Shown here: positions 1 to 12,229 of the stretch, piece by piece
How the letters are laid out: each line of letters opens with the position of its first letter
Position numbering within the stretch: the first letter of the stretch is position 1
Origin: Phallusia mammillata
Taxonomy: Eukaryota > Chordata > Ascidiacea > Phlebobranchia > Ascidiidae
DNA: 64,000 bases
Direction: 5' to 3'
Assembly: GCA_003260075.1 (NCBI GenBank)
Contig: QLIY01000332.1
Location: forward strand, 91,611-155,610
Translations under genes and position numbers: made by a program
Notes under the pieces: generated by a model
What the model saw: the letters and a program-made list of their open reading frames with translations, nothing else
Told to the model about the DNA's origin: nothing
The model's database searches: none

Positions 1-154
1 AGTTGATTGGCCAAGCGTGCAGAAGGCTTACACGGGCAGTGTTCCACTTTCAACAAGTCGCAAAGGCACCGCGACCGGATTGTTTAAGTAAACAACAAAG
101 TTCGGGCAGACGCTATACCTAACAAGGCGACATAACCTTGTCGTGTATGCTCAC

Positions 155-1430
155 CTAGCGTGTCGCATGAGTCTCCACACAGGTTCTTGCGCGTCAGCAA
201 GATGGCCAAGTCTGCGTGATCGGGATGGCTGTCATCGGGAGTGTTGTGTCGCTTTTGCCATGTGCAGAATTGACGAAGGGTGGCAGCAGCGTTGGTGCTG
301 ACATCCGGACCTTCGCGCTCATCTTCTACGACCATAATCTGTCCACATACACAATGTTCAAGTACAAAATGTATTACCTTATCGTTCGCGTGAGGCAGTT
401 TGAAACTTACCTTTACAACGCTAAGGGCGATGGCGCTGCCCAAGCTGGGGTGTGAAAAAACACGGTTTGCCACCATCATGATGCTGAGAATATAATGTTC
501 CAGGTCATCTCCGTGCTCTCGCGCCATAGTTGCATCGGCAACCACCAGGGTTTCGATGTAGTGCTGGCGGGATTCAAAGACATCGCGCTTCCGTCGCGAC
601 TTTTCCTCTCCCATTGAGTTTTCGAAGTCAATGATGTTTTGCTCAGGAGATTCTCTGCTGACCGATCGCTTTACTTGTTTCACAACCTACAATGTTCAAA
701 CATTTGTTAAGCCTTGTTTAATTGCAACAAACATTACAAGATTTCTTTAACCCACCGTGTTAACAACCTCTTCCATTGGACTGTGGAGGAATGTCTCCTG
801 GTACTGGGGCTGATGCTTTGAGTCTTTTACACCGCATTGAGCTCCATGTTTGTGTTCACGAGACAAGCTTCGCCTTTCGATAGTATGAGGCTTCAGGTCT
901 TCAGTGCTTGTGGCTTCCGCGGACCTGATCGTGTACTGGTATTCGCCAGTGGTAATCGATCCGGTAAGGGAGTCACAAATGCTCATAACGGCTTGGGAAC
1001 CGGGCTTGCCGAGTACCGTACCCTTGTAGAAGCATTTACGTAGTTGGGGCTGCGAAGAATGATCCAAGGATCGCGGGGACGATGTGTTCTTCCACGCGTA
1101 TGTGGTGGTGAATGTTGGGGCAACGAGAATGTCGTCGGGAACGAGACGCACCATGAGGTCCTCCCCAAACGCGTGGATCTTGTACGTTGGGTTGCTGAAT
1201 TCTTTTGACAGATCCTCTTCCGACACAACTGATCTTCTTGCGCGGAAATGCGTGTTTGCGATTTGCAAAAGGTCTTCTTGCATGCGCACCGGGGTGACGA
1301 TCTCAACATCAACGGCATTACGCTTTTCCCTGCTAGCTTTGACGTCAACACGAAGCGGTTTGACGGCTAGCGTCGTGGCCGCACATAGGATAATAATACA
1401 GGTCGTACAAATTGAGGATAAAGTGCACAT
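155..1430 (-). CDS. ADAMTS metalloprotease, N-terminal part (partial, runs off the window)
   Basis: Secreted zinc metalloprotease that processes extracellular matrix. Three exons read in frame: 1430-756, 686-411 and 338-155, with introns of 69 and 72 bases (GT-AG; phases 0, 0, then 1). The ATG at 1430 opens a hydrophobic signal peptide of about 22 residues. A reprolysin-type propeptide follows, with a cysteine-switch-like Cys199 in AQCGVKD and a furin site RRKR at residues 256-259. The catalytic domain then begins with HYIETLVVAD. The segment SNAAATLRQFCTWQ-like (read here as STNAAATLRQFCTWQ) and the LLTRKNLCGDSCDTLG stretch are typical of the ADAMTS1/4/5/8/15 group. The visible product is 378 codons. 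The HExxH exon, disintegrin, thrombospondin and spacer parts must lie beyond base 1; the first 154 bases look intronic. The family call is strong; the exact paralogue is not settled. Confidence 0.93.
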
Positions 1431-4400
1431 GATGAAAAGAATTTGTAGGAATAAATAAGTAGTTAAAAGAAAGTTGACTTTACTGTTCGCACATCAACGT
1501 TGGCGAGTCTTCTTCACGGGTCATCAATTTTTGTCCAATCTCATTCAACAGTGATGCAATTTCGCTAGTAATATTTGCTATGAAGGCTATATTGTCGTTT
1601 TTAAGCCTGTGAATAACAATATACAGTTATATGATGGACAATGGTACAGGTTCGGCACGCATTTGCCAATGACATAAGACACAGTGACGCATTTCGCTTT
1701 TTGTACCATTGTTCCGTCTGTTGCTGAGAAAATAAAGCGAACTATTTTCATCCACAAGATAAACTCGCTGGCGCGTGAGGGCACGATTTAATCAAGGGAT
1801 CCACATGAAAAGCGTCTTAAACCAATCAAAATATTGTACGGTTTTGGCTCAAAGGCCAAGTCCATTCATAGCTTCAAAGCGTCAAAATAAAGTTTACACT
1901 AAGCCACTTAAGGCGAGCGACGACAGTGGCGGCAAATTCTGTCGCTCGTAAATAAAGCTGGGTGTTTTAAGGACCGGACGAAGGCAGGCAATAATTGTTC
2001 CTGTCGCCCGCCAGACGTCTTCGTATGAGTTGTTGTTTCGGAAAGAAAAGGAAACTTAATCGTTGAAATTAACAATGCGTAATGGCAACAAACCTAATCG
2101 GCCGTGTGTGGACTTCTCGTTGCGCGTCCGATTTCGCCTGGTAAACTTGTTTGGTTAATAGCCTGACGCCGGCTCTCGTGACGACTTTATACCCGCTATT
2201 TTGAACACAATGACCCCTTGGAGACTCCTCGTCGCCCTGACTGGATGCTCGCTACCTCCGGCTAAATCTTCCGAGCACATTTGTTGCTAATTCATATTGT
2301 GGCCAGTTTCTGACATTCGAACCTAAATTACTTTGTGATAATAACTGACGTTGAGACGATGATTAAACTTTCGGCTAAATTGTGACCATCACAGCTTTGG
2401 CTAAGTAATCGTGGTTTCCGCTTCGCCCACCCGCCCTGTTTGGCGCAAACAGATTACTGAAACAGCGACTTGTAAAGGGCGCGATTACAAAACAAGCTTC
2501 TTTCAGCACAGCGCCACCTGATACCCTACACATTGCCGTGGTCCAATTGATTAATGGTGAGATCCGATAGGACTGCGTATTGTGTCGCGCCGAGACGAAA
2601 GTTAACTATCGATTTCAAAGCGTCTGCCGCGTTTGGCAAACTTTTACTGTGTACACCAGCCGGGTGATAAAGCCTGGCACTTATGCGCAGCTGGCAATTT
2701 ACGCCAAATTTCACTTGGTCAATCATTTCCACGAAAACTTCGCATCACAGACAATTTCTGGTCCCCAAGAGTTTGTTTGTTGCAGTCACAGACCGCTGGT
2801 CCATAGCGTTCCTGCGGCGTCAGGAGCACTTTCGTGTTTTGACTCTCACCCGGCGCACAGGGTGGCATGGGACGGGAACAAAACACACACAAACTGAGCG
2901 TAAAGTGCGCGCCCTTGCAAACTACCGTCAACACGACGAACATGCCTCTGGCGGCAGAACTCAACACCCTCCAGTCGCCCCCGGTAGGCCTCTGGAGCCT
3001 GTGACGTCACGGTTACACAAAACTTTCGTCGTGTACAATTTGGAACCCGATATTGGTACATCATCGCTGCGCTGTTTTATGTAATTAATTTTGACACCTG
3101 TGAATTCGAGCTATGTATTCGCAACGAGCCATTACGGCACAAGACAATGCAGTGTCGAGCTGTTTGCGCGATGGCGTGTTGCTTCCGTAACGCAATCCGC
3201 GGCCTTCGACAAAGGCATCGGGGCGGATGACTCAATGCGAGAATATCGCAAAGTTGCCGTGTCCAATTAATTTCGTGAGACAAAAAAGCGATACCGTCGG
3301 CGTCTGAGAACAGCACAGTCGGGACAATGTCGCCTATAACACGAAGTAAAATCATTACCCTGGACAATGACGTATTGTTTTCGTTTCCGGGCGGCCACCA
3401 TTGCTTCAGCTCGCGGGGGCTGTTTATCCAAACACAAGCAAACACGCGAGGATAAATTAATTTACGATGCCAGTGAGTCAGAAGGCTACCTTTGCACTGA
3501 GGCGCGCTGCAACGAAAACATCTTCTAGATTTGCAACGCTTATCTATCTCGCGGGCAGCTTATGATCGCGATTATTTGTATCTCGCGGAAGCGGCGCCTC
3601 GATCAGTAAATCCGGTCGCAGAACGAACTGGCTTGCGTGAGCCGTTGTTTGGTACACAAACACGAGAGATTCAGCGACAAAACGCGCTGCGATCTCTTAG
3701 ACGCCCTTGGCGTTGAGGCGCCGGACGCTAAAATCGAGATGCGACTTTTGATAGCGCCCTCCCACCTGAAGCGGCGACTTTTCAACAAACGTTCTTCAGT
3801 TTTCTTGTTATGCAGAGCCGCTGGAATGGCCGTTTTTGCGCACTGAATCTTTGCGTCCCTGCGCGTGTGTGCGAACTTGACTGTGCGTTTAATAAACAGT
3901 AAACATTACCTCATACACGTCACCCAGCGTGTGCTGGATTTAAATAAACGCGCCTGCCTTTTTGATAAGAAAGTTGTGTAATAAGCAGCGAAGCGGATTG
4001 AAGCCGACCGCACCGTTCAGCCTGCCTTGTTGCCGCGACCCATTTGTGGCAGATAAAACAGGCTGGCCATGACCCGCGACTTTTTGTGCTCGGTCGAGCG
4101 CCGCTATACTTAGCCCTTACGTAATGCGCCTGTGAGGTTTTTGGCTGCGACCTGTATTTTTTCTCGAGCGCGCCGGCTAATTTCCGCAGCGACTTTTACG
4201 CGTGGCAGTCTTCGATTGTTGTTGCTTACTTTCACTGCGGCCGGCGTAAATAAACATACCGCGGTGGCCTGGACGCTCTGCACTGAAACGACAAACGCGG
4301 TAACATGAAAGCGCCACGATCCACCCCAACGTTGGCCCCAAAACGCTGTTTCATCGCACGAGTTTTTACTACTGCAAACAATCGCCACCGCAGCAATCAT

Positions 4401-7400
4401 AGACGCAGTGACTGGGCACTCGCCGATATCAACATTAGGGCATATGTCAATCATATTTACCGATACGACTCACCGAACTTCGTAGCTTTTAGCGCACCGA
4501 CACGATGTTCAGGAGTTCCAGCGTTGTGCAAACACTACTGTCGGCTTTCGATGCGACTGTCAAACCCTGCACGACCGCCCGCGGCACGACAAGCCTTGTC
4601 GGCACATTTCCTTAACCCCTAAACGACTCCGGCTTCTATTTCTGAAATGTTTTCTGAACTCACTATTTCCGACAATAGACAAATTTCACACCGTTTTTTA
4701 CGGCCCTTTGCATCTAAAAGCTTTGACCGCGTCACCATTCTGCGCTGCATCTTTCATCGCTCGGGGCTGAAAACGCCGCGTTCCGAATTCGAATCATGGC
4801 GTAGAGACATAACATCCAGTTGATATTTGAAGTAGAAAAGTCACGTAAACGTCTGTTGCTCAAACAAAACCGTAATAACGCAAGAGTGCGGTAACCACAC
4901 GTTTCAAAGTAACTTTCAAATGTACTCCAAACCTTAAACCCTGTTAAAGGTACAAGGGTATAACACCGTGAACTACACATATTCAACAATTGCCGAGTTT
5001 GACATTAGCAACTCCAAGCTAAATCCAAAGAGCAACCAATGACTGTCACTGAGGTTCACCGGCATTCTGGCTCAGCTCAACTGAAGTAAGCCTATTTGTA
5101 TGAGGTCTGTCGAAGCAACGCACTAATGCTTTTTTTCTTTCCCGTTGGACGACCTGAAAAAGGGACGATTGAATCGTCTGGCTCGCGAATTCTGTACGTC
5201 CTTCTGTAATTTCTGTACGTCCGAATTTTTTCGCTTTTATATTTCGATTGAAAAAAATTAACGGTGATGAGGTAATGTGTGTAGTTTTTTCATGCAGCCA
5301 CTTTTTATTCGGTAAATATTAAATTCATTTCTGTGTAAGTGTTCCACATTCAAGTTTAAAACCTAAAATGGATCACCTTTGTAGACTGGTTTATTTTTGA
5401 CTGATAGGTTGTCGAAAAATTGCAAAAATATTTACGCTAACAGTTTTCGATGTATAGGTGTATATTGAGTTGAGTTAAGTTTGTTTTGTTTCTATGCCTT
5501 TCCAATGTCGACATGGTATTTAGCTAGACTGCTGGACGAAAACCTTGAACCTTTTATGCAGAATTTTTGGTCGTCAAACTGTGGCTTTGCCCAAGCACTT
5601 TAGAACGTGTGGATTTGCTTTCCACAGAACTCATATACTGATCATATTAACCGCAATAGTTTCGTGTGCATCACCAAAGCACGCACGACCCGTCGCAATT
5701 AGCTGATCAAAGGCGTTTAATCCCACTCAATGATATAGATGTCTCTCCCTTTTGACATTTGGCTTGCTGGACGCAATTAGGAATTATACGATAATCCCTT
5801 GACACAATACGCATTTACTGGATTCCAATCACATCTTAGCTGCGAATTTCCTGTATGTCAAGGGCGTTAATGTTTAACGCTATTAAGTTTTACAATTGAC
5901 CCCCCAGAGTCTTGCGGCTTTGTCCCCTTTTCTTTTATTACGGAAGAGTCAAATTTGCAGCTTACACAAATCGTAACTCAATTCCGCGAAATGTTTGAAC
6001 AATATGACGCAGACGTTGTGGGTTTGGTTTAAACTTGTGCGATGCAAGCGACCCCAGTTCGCTATTACAACTTCTAGGTCATTCCCTTATCTTACTTAGA
6101 CGTATGGTTTTGTATTCATATCGTACATAAACCGAGCATTTTACCTATTTTTGAGCCGTGCTTGCTTATTTATCCCGAACTTGTTCTACTTCCGACTAAT
6201 TGTACTGTTGGTATGTGTGCGGTACAGATTTTTATTACTTCCAGTACAATATATTCACGCTTTTTTTTGTTTTTCAGACCTGATGACCCTCATTGAACCC
6301 GCCTGCAATGCACGGCCGAAGCCTGTCCGCAGCCACCGCTGTCTCTAAACAGGTGAACTTTAAGGTAGTGTTTATTGCTCGTAATGACGATAGTTTCGCA
6401 GAGGGGTTTGTTTGAATCAATGACGCTCAGTGGTTTAGTGGTTATCAGTACATAGTAGTTGTTTGCGCAATGTATGAGGTCATAAGTCGAAAATCACGTT
6501 CAACACTGCTTGCTGTAGTGGTATATACTAGACCGACCGTATGCTTTAGGTGTTGACAGGGTCTTTGGAATAACATAGCAGCATTTGCAACGCGTATCTC
6601 CATAAACAATTCCAGCGACTGAGCGTTGACAAAGTGAAGGCAACGACCTCTGCAAATCTAATTATGCGCACAGAATGATACAACCAGGAAGAGTTCCTAT
6701 TCCTAAAGTGGCCTCTTCGCATGCTTTATCGCCATTCCCCGTTGCAGCTTTGTTAGGAATGTAACATTCTGGGAATTGCAAAAGGACAAAATGTTTTCTT
6801 CGCCCGCATTTCTCCACAGACTGTTGCGGGTGATTTACTGTCCCTAAAAGCATTGGTAGACCAACGGGCGTTTTCACAAACACAAGTTGGTATCACGCAT
6901 TGTATGGAACGAGAAGGAGAAAGTAAAAAGTCGCAAGGACTTTTGAGTTGTTCCAGAGCCTTAATTGATAAACAGTGTTGCTATGTTTTGGTGCTCACTA
7001 TCACTGCAACCCGCAACTATTCTTGGGAGTAAATTGTTTCTTGTCGAACTCATGTCGTGAGGTTTGGTGCATGGCGGCAAACGAAAAAATAGCGCTGCTA
7101 TCTTGCCATCTTTCGCGTGCGTTACGGATTACCACGGCGACAGCTCCAGGTTCAGGTACCGTGATTGACCTCCTGGCCTAGGAAAAAACACATTAACGAC
7201 CTTTGTGGTTTTTGCCTCGTTCGTTTCCTGTTGTTGAAGATGGTAACGTTTATCAATAGATCATCAAAACAGCGGTTAACTTTAATTACCGGCGTTCATA
7301 TGAATTTGCTCTCGTTGACTTCCGGCATATTAAGTACTTTTAAATTTTCTGCAAGTTTAGTCAAAGGTAAGACCTTTTTGTGGCCTTGTTTCGAATTTTA

Positions 7401-10400
7401 AATGAGAAAAAACGTCGAAAAATATCCAACCTCAATGCTCTATCTATAACTATTTTCATACGGTATTTAGCACACAATAATAAAGTTGTTATTAGTAGTT
7501 TATACTTACTCAGCTAAGCACACTTATCTTTCTGAGCTAAACATATTTTATAACTACTACCCTTAGGCCTTAGTACGTAATTTAACATCCTCGTCTTTTG
7601 AAAGCACACGATGATTATCTAAATAGTAAGATGCAAATATTTACCACATGTTTCCGTTGTGTAGTTAGGGCCTACTACTGTATTATTACGCATGCAAATT
7701 TTTGGTTTCATCCATCATGTTCAGGCTTTCTTCCGTTCTCTTTGTTTGTCATTGGAGCGAAGTAATTAAAATCCGGAGGAATACATCAAAGAGAATCAAT
7801 ATAATTAGTCAGTCTTTTTAGTTTATGAATTGGGCAAACGATACAAAGGTCTGTCATGCATTGTAATAATAGCAAGTACACCTTGCTGTATTTGTTGGAT
7901 GTTCTTTTTGTGTTTAGTCTGTCAATGTAATTGGCAGGACGTAAATAGTTGTGTTTTTTGGCCTTAGCGGTAAAGCAGGTTCCGCCCATGATGTATATCA
8001 GCTTTCATGCTTTTTAGACATTCAAAAGCAGTGACTTTTATGGTTGGAAAATTTGCTAAACACATCTTTACGCGAAACAGTGATTTACAGTAAACTAGTT
8101 GTGTTCGAATAACTGTGACCGTCAGTCATCAAAACGGGAGACATAAAAATAGAAATTTGCTGGAATAGACTGAAACTGTGACAAAGAAGCAACACAATGA
8201 GCCATATGTAAACTCCCTATGACAAAAGGCATTTCTTAGAATTTCGTAAGAGATATAATCCGATTTCGAAGTTTGTTTTGATTATTTTGCATTCTAAATT
8301 AACAATAGGTATTTTCTGCATGATTCATTTAAAATGGTCCCGGATTTGACTAAAATTGAACATTTGAGATCGTTTCTCTTCTGCTCACAGACGTTTTAGG
8401 TACGCAAAAAGTTTTGTAGTTAGTACGGGATCTAAAAGTGAATCAATTCAACCACATGTATCTAAACGGCATCTTTAAAAGTTTCTGTTACAAAAATTCG
8501 GGATGCGTTTTTTTCGGGATGGTACTTGATCGTACCTGAGGGAGATCTCTTGCGAGCATATCATATGATATTCAATCCTTGGGATCGAAGTTTTACATTA
8601 ATTTTGTTGTCATTTGGCATTTTAAAATGTGTTCTTAAAATTCAATTATGTTTTTGCTTTAAATACCAAACTAATTGCATACTTTTTTAAAGTAACTATG
8701 TCCATACGCTTTATTTACGATTCAGTTGGCGACAAAAAACAACTTATAGCTACTGGCACTCATGACTTGTTTGTTTATCCATCTCTATCCTTTTAAAACT
8801 GACAATCCAAAATTAACTTCTAAAAGACTTGTCGAGTAGTTTAGTTGGAGCTATTTTAGACCCTTACAGGTGCGTGTGTTGTTGCACGTTGCAGTTCAGC
8901 GGGCACGCTCACAATATTTTTAATCGACTCACATCTACCGTCCACACTTGTCAGCCAGCGGGCGTTTTCCTAGATTCCTATCTCCCACCGTCAGATTTTC
9001 ACAACAAAAACACCTTTGCGTTCTGGTGTTTTTGTGGCCAATCAAACGGCGATGACGTGAAGCAAATGCCGGCTTTGGCCTAGGAACTCCCATAATGCAA
9101 TCACGCGTGTGTCGAGAACCTCGCTTAATGGCTTGGAAGATTAACCCTGATGTTTGCTCACCGACTTTTCGGCGCAAAGTCACGTCTGTTTTCCGTCACT
9201 TTGTCAATGTGAAGTTCTCGCGTATATTGTAAATGTGTTCTTTTGCAATACGCAGGCTAACTTGCGTGCAAGTCGTGAGCAAATAATCACAAACATGCGT
9301 CAATAGGGACCGGACCCGTGCCTTAACGATGAGCGAAGCTATTACTCATTTATTTGGCAAAAGATGTAAGCCTTGTGCGGAGAAACGGCACCTTTAATGG
9401 AGACGAATTGTCGATTTGGCCATTTTAACGCGAAGACCTTGTAACTAATTGCGGTAGGGTTAGGGGCGGGTGTAAGGATTAAAGAGATCTTAAAAACCGG
9501 CACCTAGATGTAATTGATCGATTTCAATCAACATTAGACGCTACCAGTGACGTAGTTTTCATGCGCAAGAGTAACAACCCGTAACTCGTAATGACGTACG
9601 TCGCCCTTAGCAAGTAATGGTCAACTCAATGTCCGTATAATCCCGGTACCAGTGCATGTTTTTGCGGGACAATCAGGGTTTTGTGCAATTGTAATGTACA
9701 GCGTTTTAATCAGCTTCTCGACGGCTTGGGTGGTCTTAGCGGCAAACTGCAAACTTCGCTGGGGTATTGAGATGTTGGATTCACCCTGCAAGTTTGCCTG
9801 TAAAATGCACTAGACTCCGAGTTGTACGCGTACGTGACGCAACAGTTCCAAGCCCGACTCGCCAAAGCGCGAATGATGTATTAAACTGTATTCTTTGTGG
9901 CCCGCAAAATTACCTTAAGCGCGTCGAATTTACAGTGTATGTTCCTCGCACGTGTCGATTTTTTCTCGAAAACCTCCGCAGCACCTTGGAGATCGACAGG
10001 TTTATGACAGCTCTGTGTGTGGCTCTACCGCATGGGTGCTCGCGCGTTTGATCCACTGATATGTTCTGTTGTGACAGCCGGCAGAAACACAATCTGCAAC
10101 TTGCAATCGCCGGGTGATACATTACCTGAGTTGCTCGCTAGCCTCGGCTTTGAAGAGGTGCCTTTCACTCGGATGCTACCGCATTTCTGACGCCACTAAT
10201 TCTTGTACCGCGCCAGGGTAAGGTCGCGCTTGACTGGTACCAGCTTTCGGTCGCATTGTTTCCTCTGTGCGGTCACAAATCCCATGCAAATCTGCTTTGA
10301 TATCAGCCACGCCGGCGAGAACCAAAAACGAACTCACTTTCAACTTGTGTTAACCGACAGATGTATTTCAGTCGTAGATAACAATCAAAGCCGATCAGCC

Positions 10401-11920
10401 TTTCCAAGGGCGTGGTCCATCCTTCTAGTCTAACTGCCTTTGTAGCGCATTATCTGATGCCGCCGTCGCCGCTGAAACGACAAAAACACAGTTTTGATAT
10501 TGTGCAGTGCGAAACCCAACCCTACATGTAACGTTGTTTGCATGGGCTTGACCGAAAGAATTTATGCTCCTCCCTTGGTCCCCTAGCTAACCCCTGCCAG
10601 TCCGAGTTGTGGTTTTGGGCATGCGGGTTCGGTGTGTTTGGTTTGACGGGTCTGTGACAGGATAGAGAAAGTGCTGGTGTAGAGATGATTGATTCCTTCA
10701 AACTACAGGTTGCACAAATTTCGTCCAACAACACCGAATGGAAACTTTTTTCTGGACCCAACGCACTATTGAACAAATTGTGGATTGATAAATTTAAGGA
10801 AAGAACGGCTTAAAACGAAAGACGTGTTAATATCATCAGTCTTGGGACAAGCGCCGGATGTTTTGTTGATATATTGATAACGTTCCGGCTAAAGCAAATA
10901 ACCAACAGCTATATACAGAAGCTTGATGTGTGCGAAACCACTTGCTAATCGATTCTAATGTGATAGCGAAGGGTATTTTCAGTCTCTGTATACTTCGCAC
11001 ATGGCCCGTGCTCACGAGTTTGTGAAACAGAAAACGTGGATCTAGCCTCATAAGGGTATTGTGCAACAAGTTAAATTTTGCGGCAACACGGGCACGGGGG
11101 TCACGTTAGCCCTGTTTTCGCATTTCAATGACGTCACGATCCCTGCAGTCAATCAACGCGGTTCTCGTGGGGCGACGCTTCCCATGCTCAAGGAAGGGAA
11201 GCAAAACAAGTTGACAATTTTATACTTTATTGGTGATGCATCGCGTCGATTTGCCCGGCCCCAGCGGTACGACGCTGCGCTACTGCGGTTTATTTGTGCC
11301 TGTTCATTAAGGAGATTTCACGGTGCCGGACGCACGCTGCGCTCGACAATGGAACACAATATTTTTCCGTGACGTACATGACCGTGACGCTGGTAGTGGT
11401 GTGTTTCAACATGTATGATGCATTTTGCGTCGCCTTCCCACAGCGGACTGCTGAAAGAACGTTCCCAGATTTTGTTTCTTTACAACCTAATGGCCTTAAG
11501 CCGTGTGCATAAATCCAACCGCTATGGCATTTTCGCTGACAGATTGTTGCGCATAGGTTTTTGATCTAGAATGTTTACCCCATAAGGAATTGTTGCTTAA
11601 ACCATAATGGCGGTTATCAAGTGCTGAAAAACGCCCAAGTAAGTCCTCTTCTCGTCCAAACATCGTTGTCAATCATAGAGCATGCCTTAAAATGCCCATC
11701 TGCAAAACAAATGAGTAATCCTGAATATTTGCCTCGTCACAGGGAAAATTACGCAGCACTTATCTGAACTTTGGTAAGAAACATGAAACATACTTTCTAG
11801 ATAAACAATGTCATCAATCAGTCGGCACCTGCAGACGAAACAACCTTTGCCTCAACCAGTTCAAACACGAAGCAACCACATTGAGCTATTATTTCCATTA
11901 CGCCCTAAAAAAACTCTTAC
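1431..11920. other. Upstream flank of the ADAMTS gene; no gene recognised
   Basis: No open frame here matches a family I know, and the frames present (up to about 130 codons) lack convincing splice partners. Parts such as 2.0-4.6 kb and 8.8-11.4 kb look richer in G+C and CG dinucleotides than 4.7-8.7 kb. The first few hundred bases should contain the ADAMTS promoter and 5' UTR, but I see no clear TATA box. A weak tRNA-like A-box (TGGTTTAGTGG, about 6430-6440) may mark an old SINE. Confidence 0.4.
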
Positions 11921-12229
11921 CTGTCCATGGAAATTGCTATTCTTTTGAAAGTGATGTTGGGAGACGAACGTGTTGCACTTGTGCAGCATTTGGGTAGAAA
12001 TTGTGTCCGCAACGACCAAATTGTCCCGCGACATCAAAGATTTCGCACTATGCTTGAGGCTTCTCCAAATGCGTGGTTTGGCATTTGGGTCCTTGTAATA
12101 ATAAACGTCGTGGCCAATTTCAACTTTCGCCCTCTTCTTATCACTGCTACTCACCGATTTTCCGGCATCCAACCCGGAGGATGTGGCAATTTCAATCTGG
12201 GCCTTGCAATCAGACGATGTGTCTGTACA
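11921..12229 (-). pseudogene. Unassigned open exon-like segment, possibly a diverged ADAMTS prodomain copy
   Basis: A 103-codon open stretch on the minus strand is bounded by an AG (weak pyrimidine tract) before 12229 and a strong donor, CAG followed by GTAAGAG, after 11921, both in phase 0. The peptide is basic and serine-rich and contains VVADTISTQMLHKCNTF. I do not recognise the protein. At DNA level 12044-12076 resembles 1147-1176 in the first ADAMTS exon (same strand, shared CCACGC.TTTGG.GA core), and the next 60 or so bases stay loosely colinear. In protein, DNLVVADTISTQ loosely parallels DDILVAPTFTTT of the ADAMTS prodomain. It could be an exon of a diverged paralogue, a relic, or chance. 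The opposite strand is also open for 120 codons, which weakens the case. Confidence 0.25.

Noticed and set aside
983-1458. Frames overlapping the first ADAMTS exon (983-1351 minus, 1084-1458 plus)
   Set aside because: Shadows of the ADAMTS exon, which has the signal peptide, prodomain and consistent splicing.
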